A DNA stretch of 14,423 bases from assembly GCA_007131745.1 (NCBI GenBank), contig SLPX01000121.1, positions 1-14,423 of the forward strand, given 5' to 3'. Below are positions 1-6,452 of the stretch, piece after piece (the stretch's first letter is position 1; every line of letters begins with the position of its first letter). The DNA comes from Myxococcales bacterium (GTDB lineage Bacteria > Myxococcota > Polyangia > HGW-17 > SLPX01). The notes under the pieces are model-generated. The model was not told the origin of the DNA. It searched no databases and saw only the letters and a list, made by a program, of their open reading frames with translations. The position numbers and the translations under genes are program-made.

Positions 1-1033
1 GACAATTATCGCAGTTGTCGTCTATTCCGTCTCCGTCCTCGTCATGTCCGGAGAAACATTCCGACATGTTGTACGTGCAGTTGTTTGTGCATGTGACGAT
101 CCCGGTTACCCGGCAGCCGAAGTCCGCGCATGTGTGCATTCCGCCCAGATTGTCACCGTCACATTCTTCGTCTCCGTTGATGACGCCGTCTCCGCACACG
201 CCGCACCCCGAAGTGTCGAAACCCGAGCAGTCTGAAAAACACGCCAGTTCTCCGCTGTGAAAACCCTGAGAAACACAGGTCTCGCCGCCGAGATTGTCAC
301 CATCGCAGACTTCGTCTCCACTGATCACGCCGTCTCCGCATCCAGTGCAACCCGATGTGTCGAACCCTGAACAATCCGGCAAACAAGCCAGATCCCCGCT
401 GTCAAACCCAAGCGAAATGCAGGTTTCACCCCCGAGGTCCTCGCCGTCGCAGATTTCGTCCCCGTTGATAACGCCGTCTCCGCAAATACTACAGCGTGAT
501 ACATCAAAATCACTGCAATCTTCCAAGCATCCAAGAATTCCTCCGTCAAAACCCATGCCAACACAAGTTGTTCCACTGAGGGCCTCGTTATCACAAACCT
601 CGTCGCCGTTTATGATCCCGTCGCCGCAAAACCCTTCACAGCCCGACGTATCAAAACCAAGACAATCCAAGGAACATGAAAGCTCTCCACTGTAAAAACC
701 CAGCGACAAACAGGTTTCTCCGCCGAGATTGAGTCCGTCGCAAACCTCCGGACCCTCCACCTGGCTGTTTCCGCAGGTGTAACAACTCGAAAAATCCAGC
801 TTGCAGTCACTTGTACACGTCAGCTCGCCGTCGGCATAGCTGCTCACGTCCCGGCAAATCAAACCACCGAAGTCGGTTCCGTCGCACATCTCCCCCTCTT
901 CCATCACACCGTTTCCACAAACGGGTCTTCTTGATCCGAATTCTGTCGTGCACCCTACATGCAGCGAAAGAAGACAGAACATCAGAAAAACCAGCCTGAA
1001 TGATCGAAAAAACTCCGCCAACAAAAAACGCAC
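1..1033 (-). CDS. Cysteine-rich repeat surface lipoprotein, 3' end outside window
   Basis: This gene is open from the left edge to 1033, so 344 residues are visible and the C-terminus is missing. I chose the GTG at 1033 because AAAGGA lies 5 bases upstream and an in-frame stop lies just before it. Residues 1-27 form a basic-hydrophobic signal peptide ending L-H-V-G-C28; the lipobox is imperfect (His at -3), so lipidation is probable but not certain. After Cys28 come six tandem Cys-rich units of about 48 residues, each built around CGDG-x-I-x-NGDE-x-CDG, an ETC segment, DCSGFD and SGC. This is the Myxococcus cysteine-rich repeat (DUF4215-like) pattern. The visible end, at about 1-46, is an acidic D-x-D-G-D-G-x-D-D-N-C thrombospondin type-3-like calcium motif. 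A paralogue at 1900-3147 suggests the missing part is a lectin-like sandwich domain. The protein is probably displayed on the cell surface; its ligand is unknown. Confidence 0.9.
   Translation of the reverse strand, partial: MRFLLAEFFRSFRLVFLMFCLLSLHVGCTTEFGSRRPVCGNGVMEEGEMCDGTDFGGLICRDVSSYADGELTCTSDCKLDFSSCYTCGNSQVEGPEVCDGLNLGGETCLSLGFYSGELSCSLDCLGFDTSGCEGFCGDGIINGDEVCDNEALSGTTCVGMGFDGGILGCLEDCSDFDVSRCSICGDGVINGDEICDGEDLGGETCISLGFDSGDLACLPDCSGFDTSGCTGCGDGVISGDEVCDGDNLGGETCVSQGFHSGELACFSDCSGFDTSGCGVCGDGVINGDEECDGDNLGGMHTCADFGCRVTGIVTCTNNCTYNMSECFSGHDEDGDGIDDNCDNC
56..922 (-). repeat. Six tandem 144-base coding repeats (Cys-rich module)
   Basis: The first cysteine codon of each CGxG motif falls at 919, 775, 628, 484, 340 and 196 on the minus strand. 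The spacings are 144, 147, 144, 144 and 144 bases. Each unit encodes about 48 residues with six or more cysteines, probably forming disulfides. Units 2 to 6 resemble each other more than unit 1, which suggests growth by internal duplication. The single 147-base spacing comes from one extra residue at the junction of units 2 and 3. Confidence 0.9.
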
Positions 1034-1038
1034 CAAAA

Positions 1039-1044
1039 TCCTTT
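1039..1044 (-). promoter_or_regulatory. Ribosome binding site AAAGGA deciding a GTG start
   Basis: AAAGGA on the minus strand sits 5 bases before the GTG at 1033. Nearby in-frame TTG codons are spaced badly from it, and the first in-frame ATG lies inside the signal peptide. This supports GTG as the start of the repeat lipoprotein. Confidence 0.6.
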
Positions 1045-1232
1045 AAGTATATCCCGGCATATCCGATTACACGCCGTTTCAACCCGATTCTAAATTCTTG
1101 CAACATGTCGGGTCAAGATCCGAAATTCCTATATAACTCGCTTCCTCCATGGGGCTCGGTCCTCCGTCCAGATAAGGCCGTCCCTGTGCATCGGAATCGG
1201 TGGTGACAAGCCGCGTCTGAATTAGAATGGGT

Positions 1233-1261
1233 TTGAAGAAATCAGAGATGGAAGATATACA
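1233..1261 (+). promoter_or_regulatory. Possible sigma-70 type promoter for the small lipoprotein
   Basis: TTGAAG (1233-1238) and TATACA (1256-1261) are separated by 17 bases and lie about 50 bases before the ATG at 1313. Two TATAAT hexamers (1277-1282 and 1296-1301) lie closer to the gene but have no good -35 element. The assignment rests on pattern alone. Confidence 0.3.
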
Positions 1262-1312
1262 AATATCTGACGTAGATATAATACCGAGCGACACTTATAA
1301 TGGGATAAAAAA

Positions 1313-1873
1313 ATGAATCTGAAGTACTTGTTTCTGACGTTTGCACTTTTCTCCAATCTTTCTTGCTACTCATACAGAGCATCTTTCAAAAAGCACGGAA
1401 AAACGGACACAGCCATCCGTGGGCAGGAAGATCTGCATAGAAACAGAAAAAGAGCTTTTGTAACCTTCACACGCGGGGCGGGTAAAGAAGAATATCTGAT
1501 ATTAAAACATTCAGGAATATTCGATCTCGTGGACGACAGAGCTTCGGCGGATGTTCGAATAGTTCTGCATCGTATGCACAGAAGGCTTGCTTCCGGCATG
1601 GCTACCATCATAACAATTTTTTCCCTGGGCCAGATACCCATATCAACGCCCGATAGATACTATTTGAGCTTTGATGAAATACATGAAGTCAAGGAGACGA
1701 AAGAGCGAAAGTGGCCACCATTAAAAATCAAAAGGGAATTTGAGATAGTCGTAAAAAAGAGAATTTGGTTTTGGGACATTTTTAGCAGAAGAAAGGACTA
1801 CCGTGTAGAGGCTGCCAAGGCTCTTAAATGGCAATATAAAAACAAACAGTACCGCTCTTTTGAGTATCGTTAG
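1313..1873 (+). CDS. Small basic predicted lipoprotein, unknown function
   Basis: This gene encodes 186 residues. It starts at ATG with a weak GGGA ribosome binding site 7 bases upstream. Residues 1-17 form a short signal peptide ending N-L-S-C18, an atypical but plausible lipobox. The mature part is strongly basic. A hydrophobic stretch (about residues 92-112, A-S-G-M-A-T-I-I-T-I-F-S-L-G-Q-I-P) is followed by a beta-like segment (R-Y-Y-L-S-F-D-E-I). This middle layout is reminiscent of small lipoproteins of unknown function in other bacteria, but I cannot name a family. The gene is visibly more A/T-rich than its neighbours (about 33-40 % G+C in sampled stretches). It sits between two paralogous repeat proteins on the other strand and ends 26 bases before the convergent one, so a shared transcript with either is excluded. 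It may be an insert or a fast-evolving gene. Confidence 0.8.
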   Translation: MNLKYLFLTFALFSNLSCYSYRASFKKHGKTDTAIRGQEDLHRNRKRAFVTFTRGAGKEEYLILKHSGIFDLVDDRASADVRIVLHRMHRRLASGMATIITIFSLGQIPISTPDRYYLSFDEIHEVKETKERKWPPLKIKREFEIVVKKRIWFWDIFSRRKDYRVEAAKALKWQYKNKQYRSFEYR

Positions 1874-1899
1874 TATTGATTCAATAAACCCGGCTGGAT

Positions 1900-3147
1900 T
1901 TATCTGTAAAGCACGAACGAAGTGAATACCGCCCTGTCGTTAAATACACGCAAACCGCCATATCCGGACATGTCTCCCCAGATTAAGTCCGGGCCGCCGA
2001 TCGTCAACGAAATAGTGAGACCGGTTTCTTCTGTGTACGTGCACCTCACTTGTGTTCCGGTAAAAAAGACATGAATTTTTCGTCTTACGGAATTCCCCGC
2101 GGAAGTAGGTACATCCACGTAATTCAAACGTTCATAGCCACCTTCTCCATTCGTCCGCCAAATGCTTAAATTGTTCGGCCCGCGATCAAAAACGCAATCA
2201 TATGCATAAACTTGGCCATCCCAGTACCTCGCAAAAAACACCCCTGCCTGAATATCAGGATCTGCAGATGTTGAAGGAGTGTCGTAATAAAATGTTGCTT
2301 CCACCGCGTAAGGAGCATTCGGAAGCATGAAGTCATGAACCACATCCCCCACCGCGCTTGCTGAACCGATCATGCTGTTGGTACCGTAAATCCAATCACC
2401 GCTCCTGACCGTCCAAGCACCATCATTGCTCACAAAAGGATCAAATACCACTATCTCGGATATCAACGAGTGATTCGTGGGATACTCACAAACATTCCCG
2501 ATACCGTCATTGTTTGCATCGGCCTGATCCGGGTTGTAATAAGACGGACAATTGTCGCAGTTGTCGTCTATTCCATCGCCATCCTCATCATGCCCGGAGA
2601 GACAACCCGACATGTTGAAAGTGCAGTCAGCGTTGCATGTCACGGTTCCAGCGCTCCGGCATCCTAAATCCACGCACATGTTCATCATGCCCAAATCCGT
2701 TCCATCACATTCTTCGTCACCGTTTCTGACTCCGTCGCCGCACGTACCGCACCCCGAAGTGTCGAACCCCGAGCAGTCGGAAAGACACGCGAGTTCGCCG
2801 CTGTCAAAACCTTGCGAAACACAGGTTTCTCCTGCCAAGTCGGTTCCGTCGCAGATTTCCGCACCCTCCCTTAGATCGTTTCCGCAAACATCTGCAGATC
2901 CATTGTTATTGTTGTGGTTAATGTTGCTGTTAATGTTGCTGTTATTGTTGGCGTTTTGGTTAATGTTGCTGTTATCGTTGTTGTTGTTTTCCTGTTGAAC
3001 AGGCCCTATACCGGCTGAATCAAAGGAACATGCTCCACATGACAGCGCAATGACAACGATAAAAAAGCCGTAAACCCCACAAGAACACCGTCCACTCTTC
3101 CGCTGGAAAGTATTCTCAAAATCATTTCTCAGTGTTTTGCTGAACAT
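1900..3147 (-). CDS. Cysteine-rich repeat surface protein with lectin-like C-terminal domain
   Basis: This gene encodes 415 residues. I chose the ATG at 3147 because GGAG lies 8 bases upstream; an in-frame start 18 codons earlier would put polar residues before the signal. The hydrophobic segment G27-L35 is followed by candidate lipid-acceptor cysteines C37 and C40, neither with a perfect lipobox. Next comes an Asn-rich linker (54-82), two Cys-rich units of exactly 48 residues each (87-182), an acidic thrombospondin type-3-like calcium segment (about 186-220) and a beta-rich domain (about 229-415). That last domain has the look of a concanavalin/LamG-type sandwich: W-T-V-R-S-G-D-W, G-V-F-F-A-R-Y and a closing Y-G-G-L-R-V-F. 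The layout suggests a stalked surface protein that binds a sugar or polymer. The binding role is inference; the paralogue at 1-1033 has four more repeat units. Confidence 0.9.
   Translation of the reverse strand: MFSKTLRNDFENTFQRKSGRCSCGVYGFFIVVIALSCGACSFDSAGIGPVQQENNNNDNSNINQNANNNSNINSNINHNNNNGSADVCGNDLREGAEICDGTDLAGETCVSQGFDSGELACLSDCSGFDTSGCGTCGDGVRNGDEECDGTDLGMMNMCVDLGCRSAGTVTCNADCTFNMSGCLSGHDEDGDGIDDNCDNCPSYYNPDQADANNDGIGNVCEYPTNHSLISEIVVFDPFVSNDGAWTVRSGDWIYGTNSMIGSASAVGDVVHDFMLPNAPYAVEATFYYDTPSTSADPDIQAGVFFARYWDGQVYAYDCVFDRGPNNLSIWRTNGEGGYERLNYVDVPTSAGNSVRRKIHVFFTGTQVRCTYTEETGLTISLTIGGPDLIWGDMSGYGGLRVFNDRAVFTSFVLYR
2602..2889 (-). repeat. Two tandem 144-base Cys-rich repeats
   Basis: These two units encode residues 87-134 and 135-182 of the second repeat protein. 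They have the same CGxx...GxExCDG...C...CxxDC pattern and the same 48-residue length as the units in the gene at the left edge. The second unit (M-N-M-C-V-D-L-G-C) matches the last unit of that gene (M-H-T-C-A-D-F-G-C) better than it matches its own neighbour. This means the order of units is conserved between the paralogues and only the middle units have multiplied or been lost. Confidence 0.85.
2902..2988 (-). repeat. Asn-rich triplet tract (AAC/AAT codons)
   Basis: Nineteen of 29 codons are Asn, interspersed with Ile, Ser, Asp, Gln, Ala and His, many in N-S-N-I-N steps. At DNA level the plus strand shows repeated GTT and ATT triplets. The tract lies between the signal region and the first Cys-rich unit and probably acts as a flexible spacer. 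Changes in triplet number would alter length without a frameshift. Confidence 0.8.
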
Positions 3148-3214
3148 GACGATTTCTCCACGAACACAGTTTACCATATCGCAATAAGGGGGAAAAACCA
3201 TTTAGTGTGACGAA

Positions 3215-3244
3215 TTGACCGGCCTTAACTGGAAGAATTAATAT
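3215..3244 (+). promoter_or_regulatory. Possible promoter for the S37-like peptidase gene
   Basis: TTGACC (3215-3220) and TAATAT (3239-3244) are 18 bases apart in the 176-base gap between divergent genes. They lie about 80 bases upstream of the ATG at 3324. The match to sigma-70 consensus is moderate and untested. Confidence 0.35.
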
Positions 3245-3323
3245 TTCTCCATGGGAAGATTTGGTTAGAGAATTGAATTGTAGCTTCACACATAATGAAA
3301 TACTCTCATTGAAGAGGCAAAAA

Positions 3324-4919
3324 ATGAAAGCCGGCCCGAACGAAGACACCAAGATAAAGTTCATCGCAACCTTTAGATTTGCTTATCGCTTCTTCCGCAA
3401 GTTTGTTGCCTTTGTGATTTCCTTTCCTTTGTCTTTTGCGTTTTTCTTCTCTCTTTCCGCGATGGTTTCGGGATGCAGGTCCCGGAGCACACCGGCGGCA
3501 TATGGGGATGCTTCACTCACGGATGCATCCGTCACGGATGCATCCGGCACTGATGCGTCGGACGCCCTACCGATACTTTATGATGGGTGCTGTGAACCGG
3601 AAGACATCTTTGACCTCCTGTCTTCGATTCCAACAATGACTGTTGAAGAGAGTTACACGACGATTGGAGGATATCGATACTTCTTGTTGTCCATGGAACA
3701 GCCGGTGGATCACGAAGACCCTGAAAGTGCGACTTTCCGTCAATACATGACATTGCTGCATCGCTCAAAAGACGCTCCCATGGTGCTGCTTACGGCAGGG
3801 TACTGGAACTACTGGCAGGACTACCGCATCGAACCCACCAGGCTTTTCGAAACAAACCAACTCGTTGTGGAACACAGGTATTTCGGGGATTCAGTCCCGG
3901 TTCAACCGGAATGGGAGTTTCTCAACATCCGTCAGGCAGCCGCGGACCTGCATCGCGTTGTAGACGCCGTCCGTCCGTTGTACGGGGGCCGGTGGATTAG
4001 CGCAGGAGCGAGCAAGGACGGAATGACCGCGGTTTATTTCCGCCGGTTTTATCCAGATGATGTAGACGGCACATTGGCTTACGTGGCCCCGATTTCTTTT
4101 GCGGCTCCCGATGTACGATACATTCCTTTCCTGGAAAACGTGGGTGATGTCGCTTGCCGCGACAGTTTGCGAGATCTTCAAATAGAAGGACTCACCCGCA
4201 GAGAGCAAATGATGGACAGGTTGAGTTTTTTAGCGGGTGAACAGGGGTTGGAATACACGCACGTGGGTGGATTGGAAGCAGCGTTCGAACTGACGGTTGT
4301 ATCGCTTCCTTTCACTTTCTGGCAATATTACGGAGTGGATTATTGCAGTTTCGTCCCAACGACCGATTCCGATGATGACGAAATTTTTTGGTTTTTGAAC
4401 AACTATGCAGGGTTTGATTATTCCTCGGACTTGTTCATGGAAATGTTCATTTCATACTATTACCAGGCGCATACGGAGTTGGGATATCCGGACGTGGATA
4501 TAAGCCATCTTCAGGATCTACTGACAACCGGCGCGGTGAATCCGGAAGGGGGAGTATTGCCTCCAAACCTTGAGGAACCCGTGACTTTTGATCCATCGGT
4601 GATGCTCGACATAGCATCCTGGGTGGAAACCCACGGACATCGCCTGATGTTCATTTACGGGGAATACGACCCATGGACCGCGGGAGCTTTTTCCCTTGGT
4701 GATGCTACAGAGTCACATTTTTTCACGATTGATGAAGGAACTCATTATGCATCAATTATGGATCTGCCCGTAATAGAACAACAGGTCGCCGTGGAAACAC
4801 TTCGAGATTGGCTGGGTATTCCTTCCACCCGAGAAAGCCGTCAAAACCATCGCTTCTTCATGGAGAAGCAGTTCTATCCCGGTCATCTCTTCGCACGTGA
4901 CCACGTTTATCAGCGGTAG
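3324..4919 (+). CDS. S37-type (prolyl tripeptidyl aminopeptidase-like) secreted lipoprotein peptidase
   Basis: This gene encodes 531 residues. I chose the ATG at 3324 because GAGG lies 6 bases upstream; the frame is open 63 bases further but without a good site. The N-terminus has a basic region and a hydrophobic signal ending V-S-G-C51, a good lipobox. A linker of repeated T-D-A-S units follows (62-80). From about residue 96 the sequence has the layout of S37 peptidases (alpha/beta hydrolases releasing tripeptides or proline-adjacent peptides): Y-F-L-L-S-M-x-Q-P-V-D-H, V-E-H-R-Y-F, then Y-F-R-R-F-Y-P-D-D. The likely triad is Ser230, Asp449 (G-E-Y-D-P-W) and His474 (E-G-T-H-Y). The nucleophile motif reads G-A-S-K-D-G, whereas the family usually has Gly two residues after Ser. 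Activity is therefore likely but not certain. It should act outside the cytoplasm on peptides. Confidence 0.85.
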   Translation: MKAGPNEDTKIKFIATFRFAYRFFRKFVAFVISFPLSFAFFFSLSAMVSGCRSRSTPAAYGDASLTDASVTDASGTDASDALPILYDGCCEPEDIFDLLSSIPTMTVEESYTTIGGYRYFLLSMEQPVDHEDPESATFRQYMTLLHRSKDAPMVLLTAGYWNYWQDYRIEPTRLFETNQLVVEHRYFGDSVPVQPEWEFLNIRQAAADLHRVVDAVRPLYGGRWISAGASKDGMTAVYFRRFYPDDVDGTLAYVAPISFAAPDVRYIPFLENVGDVACRDSLRDLQIEGLTRREQMMDRLSFLAGEQGLEYTHVGGLEAAFELTVVSLPFTFWQYYGVDYCSFVPTTDSDDDEIFWFLNNYAGFDYSSDLFMEMFISYYYQAHTELGYPDVDISHLQDLLTTGAVNPEGGVLPPNLEEPVTFDPSVMLDIASWVETHGHRLMFIYGEYDPWTAGAFSLGDATESHFFTIDEGTHYASIMDLPVIEQQVAVETLRDWLGIPSTRESRQNHRFFMEKQFYPGHLFARDHVYQR

Positions 4920-5051
4920 TATCTCACGTATTCCGATGTATCGTCCAGCCATAATAGTGGCCGACAAGGATCGCTCCGGTTTCAATGGTCGAATCTTTTT
5001 GGTTTGTATTGGAAAATCATTTCCGATTGTCATGAGTACGGTAGTATATTC

Positions 5052-6443
5052 ATGACCATGACCGGCAAATCGAACAAGGACCGCAATGGTCATCCAGAAA
5101 AAGACACGACCGATTTCACGTCGGAACTCTTGGCCAGGCTGAGGGATGGTGAAGGACTCTCCGTTCCAACCGGCGGCTTCAGGCGATTCGGAAAAACAGC
5201 AAGGGTGGCGGCTGGAACATCCATAGGGATGCTAAGGGGGATTTTTCACGGCCGCGGACAGGATGAAATCACAGAAAAAGACCTTAAACGCATAGAACGC
5301 CTGGTTTCTTCTTTCGGGGAACTCAAGGGGCTCGCCATGAAGGCGGGGCAGATGCTCGGTTATCTCGATGCAGCCATGCCCGACGAGGTGAGGTCCCTGA
5401 TGGCGCTTCTTCAGACCCAATCTCAACCCATGGCCCTCCAAACTCTTCATGAAGTTCTGCGTAAAGAGCTTGGAGAACAAGCCGAAGAACTTATCTCGGA
5501 GCTGGACCCGGAACCGGTCTCGGTCGCCTCAATTGGGCAGGTTCACCGCGGATTTCTGCCGAACGGCACTCCTGTCGCTGTGAAAGTGCTCCACCCCGGC
5601 ATGGCGGAAGCGATCGAGTCTGATTTTGGGGCGGCCCGCATCGGCCCGGTGTTCGCGCGCTTTTTCGCTCCCGGGGGCGCAGGGACCATGCGCGAATTCA
5701 TGTCGGAGATGCGTGCCCGCATGCTCGAAGAGTGCGATTATAGATTGGAGGCGGAGCGGCAGCAGATTTTCGCACGAATGCTCGATGACAACCCCCGGCT
5801 GGTTGTTCCCGCGGTGCATACACAATGGTCCACATCCCAGGTCCTCACCACCACCTGGGAAACCGGCACCGGGCTGGAGCCCTTCCTGACTTCGAACCCT
5901 TCGCAGCCCACTCGTGACGCTTTTGGACGGGAACTTTTCTCTTTTTATTTCGGCAGCCTCTACCGCACGGGTTGGTTTCACGCGGACCCGCACCCGGGAA
6001 ACTATGCGTTTCGCGAAAACGGGGAACTCGTACTCTACGACTTCGGGTGCGTAAGAAAGTTTGATCGCGAAACAGTTGCAGGCTTTGTGGGCCTTGCCAG
6101 GGCGGTGGCGTCCGACAACGAAAAAAAAATTGATAATGCATGGGAGATGCTCGGCGCAAGCCCGCCGAAGCGAAAGAAAGACCGTGCGATCGTACGCAGC
6201 TTGCTGCGCGGCTTCTATGGTCCATTGCTCCAACCCGGCGCCCACGCGATCGACGCATCCATCTCTGGAGAGGCGCGAGATATCATGCGTTCCAAGATCG
6301 CGCTTATGAGACTCCGCCTGCCCGGCAAGTTTCTCTTTCTCTTCAGAATCAGATTCGGACTCTACGCTGTGCTGGCCCGCCTGGGTGCGGTCTGCGACTG
6401 GCAAAAACTCGAACTGGAGCTGGCCGAACAGGTGTTTCAATGA
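5052..6443 (+). CDS. ABC1/UbiB-family atypical kinase (ADCK-like)
   Basis: This gene encodes 463 residues. The ATG at 5052 is preferred over an upstream TTG at 5004, but neither has a clear ribosome binding site and an ATG at 5058 is also possible. All ABC1 landmarks are present: K97-A-G-Q100, the Ala/Ser loop S157-V-A-S-I-G-Q-V-H165, the invariant-type Lys178 in V-A-V-K-V, E227-C-D229, H-A-D-P-H-P-G-N (310-317) and D330-F-G332. Members of this family are ATP-dependent and mostly support ubiquinone or other isoprenoid lipid metabolism. This one has no evident C-terminal membrane helix, unlike UbiB, so it is probably soluble or peripheral. No quinone biosynthesis gene is near, so the substrate is unknown. 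The gene ends 9 bases before the convergent M64 gene. Confidence 0.9.
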   Translation: MTMTGKSNKDRNGHPEKDTTDFTSELLARLRDGEGLSVPTGGFRRFGKTARVAAGTSIGMLRGIFHGRGQDEITEKDLKRIERLVSSFGELKGLAMKAGQMLGYLDAAMPDEVRSLMALLQTQSQPMALQTLHEVLRKELGEQAEELISELDPEPVSVASIGQVHRGFLPNGTPVAVKVLHPGMAEAIESDFGAARIGPVFARFFAPGGAGTMREFMSEMRARMLEECDYRLEAERQQIFARMLDDNPRLVVPAVHTQWSTSQVLTTTWETGTGLEPFLTSNPSQPTRDAFGRELFSFYFGSLYRTGWFHADPHPGNYAFRENGELVLYDFGCVRKFDRETVAGFVGLARAVASDNEKKIDNAWEMLGASPPKRKKDRAIVRSLLRGFYGPLLQPGAHAIDASISGEARDIMRSKIALMRLRLPGKFLFLFRIRFGLYAVLARLGAVCDWQKLELELAEQVFQ

Positions 6444-6452
6444 ATGGATCGC

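Noticed and set aside
15..695. Plus-strand Ser/Pro-rich frames over the Cys-repeat gene
   Set aside because: They are reverse readings of the 144-base repeats, and the same type of Ser/Pro-rich frame appears opposite the second repeat gene (2552-2998).
3482..3556. Short direct repeats GGATGCATCC in the S37 gene, considered as a recombination or integration site
   Set aside because: They are explained by the repeated T-D-A-S linker codons.
5011..5024. Inverted repeat GGAAA-ATCA-TTTCC before the ABC1 kinase
   Set aside because: Arms of five bases are expected by chance and no promoter elements are aligned with it.
5529..6440. Long open frame (303 codons) antisense to the ABC1 kinase gene
   Set aside because: The plus strand carries a full set of kinase motifs. 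The antisense translation has no recognisable domain and only mirrors codon bias of the real gene.
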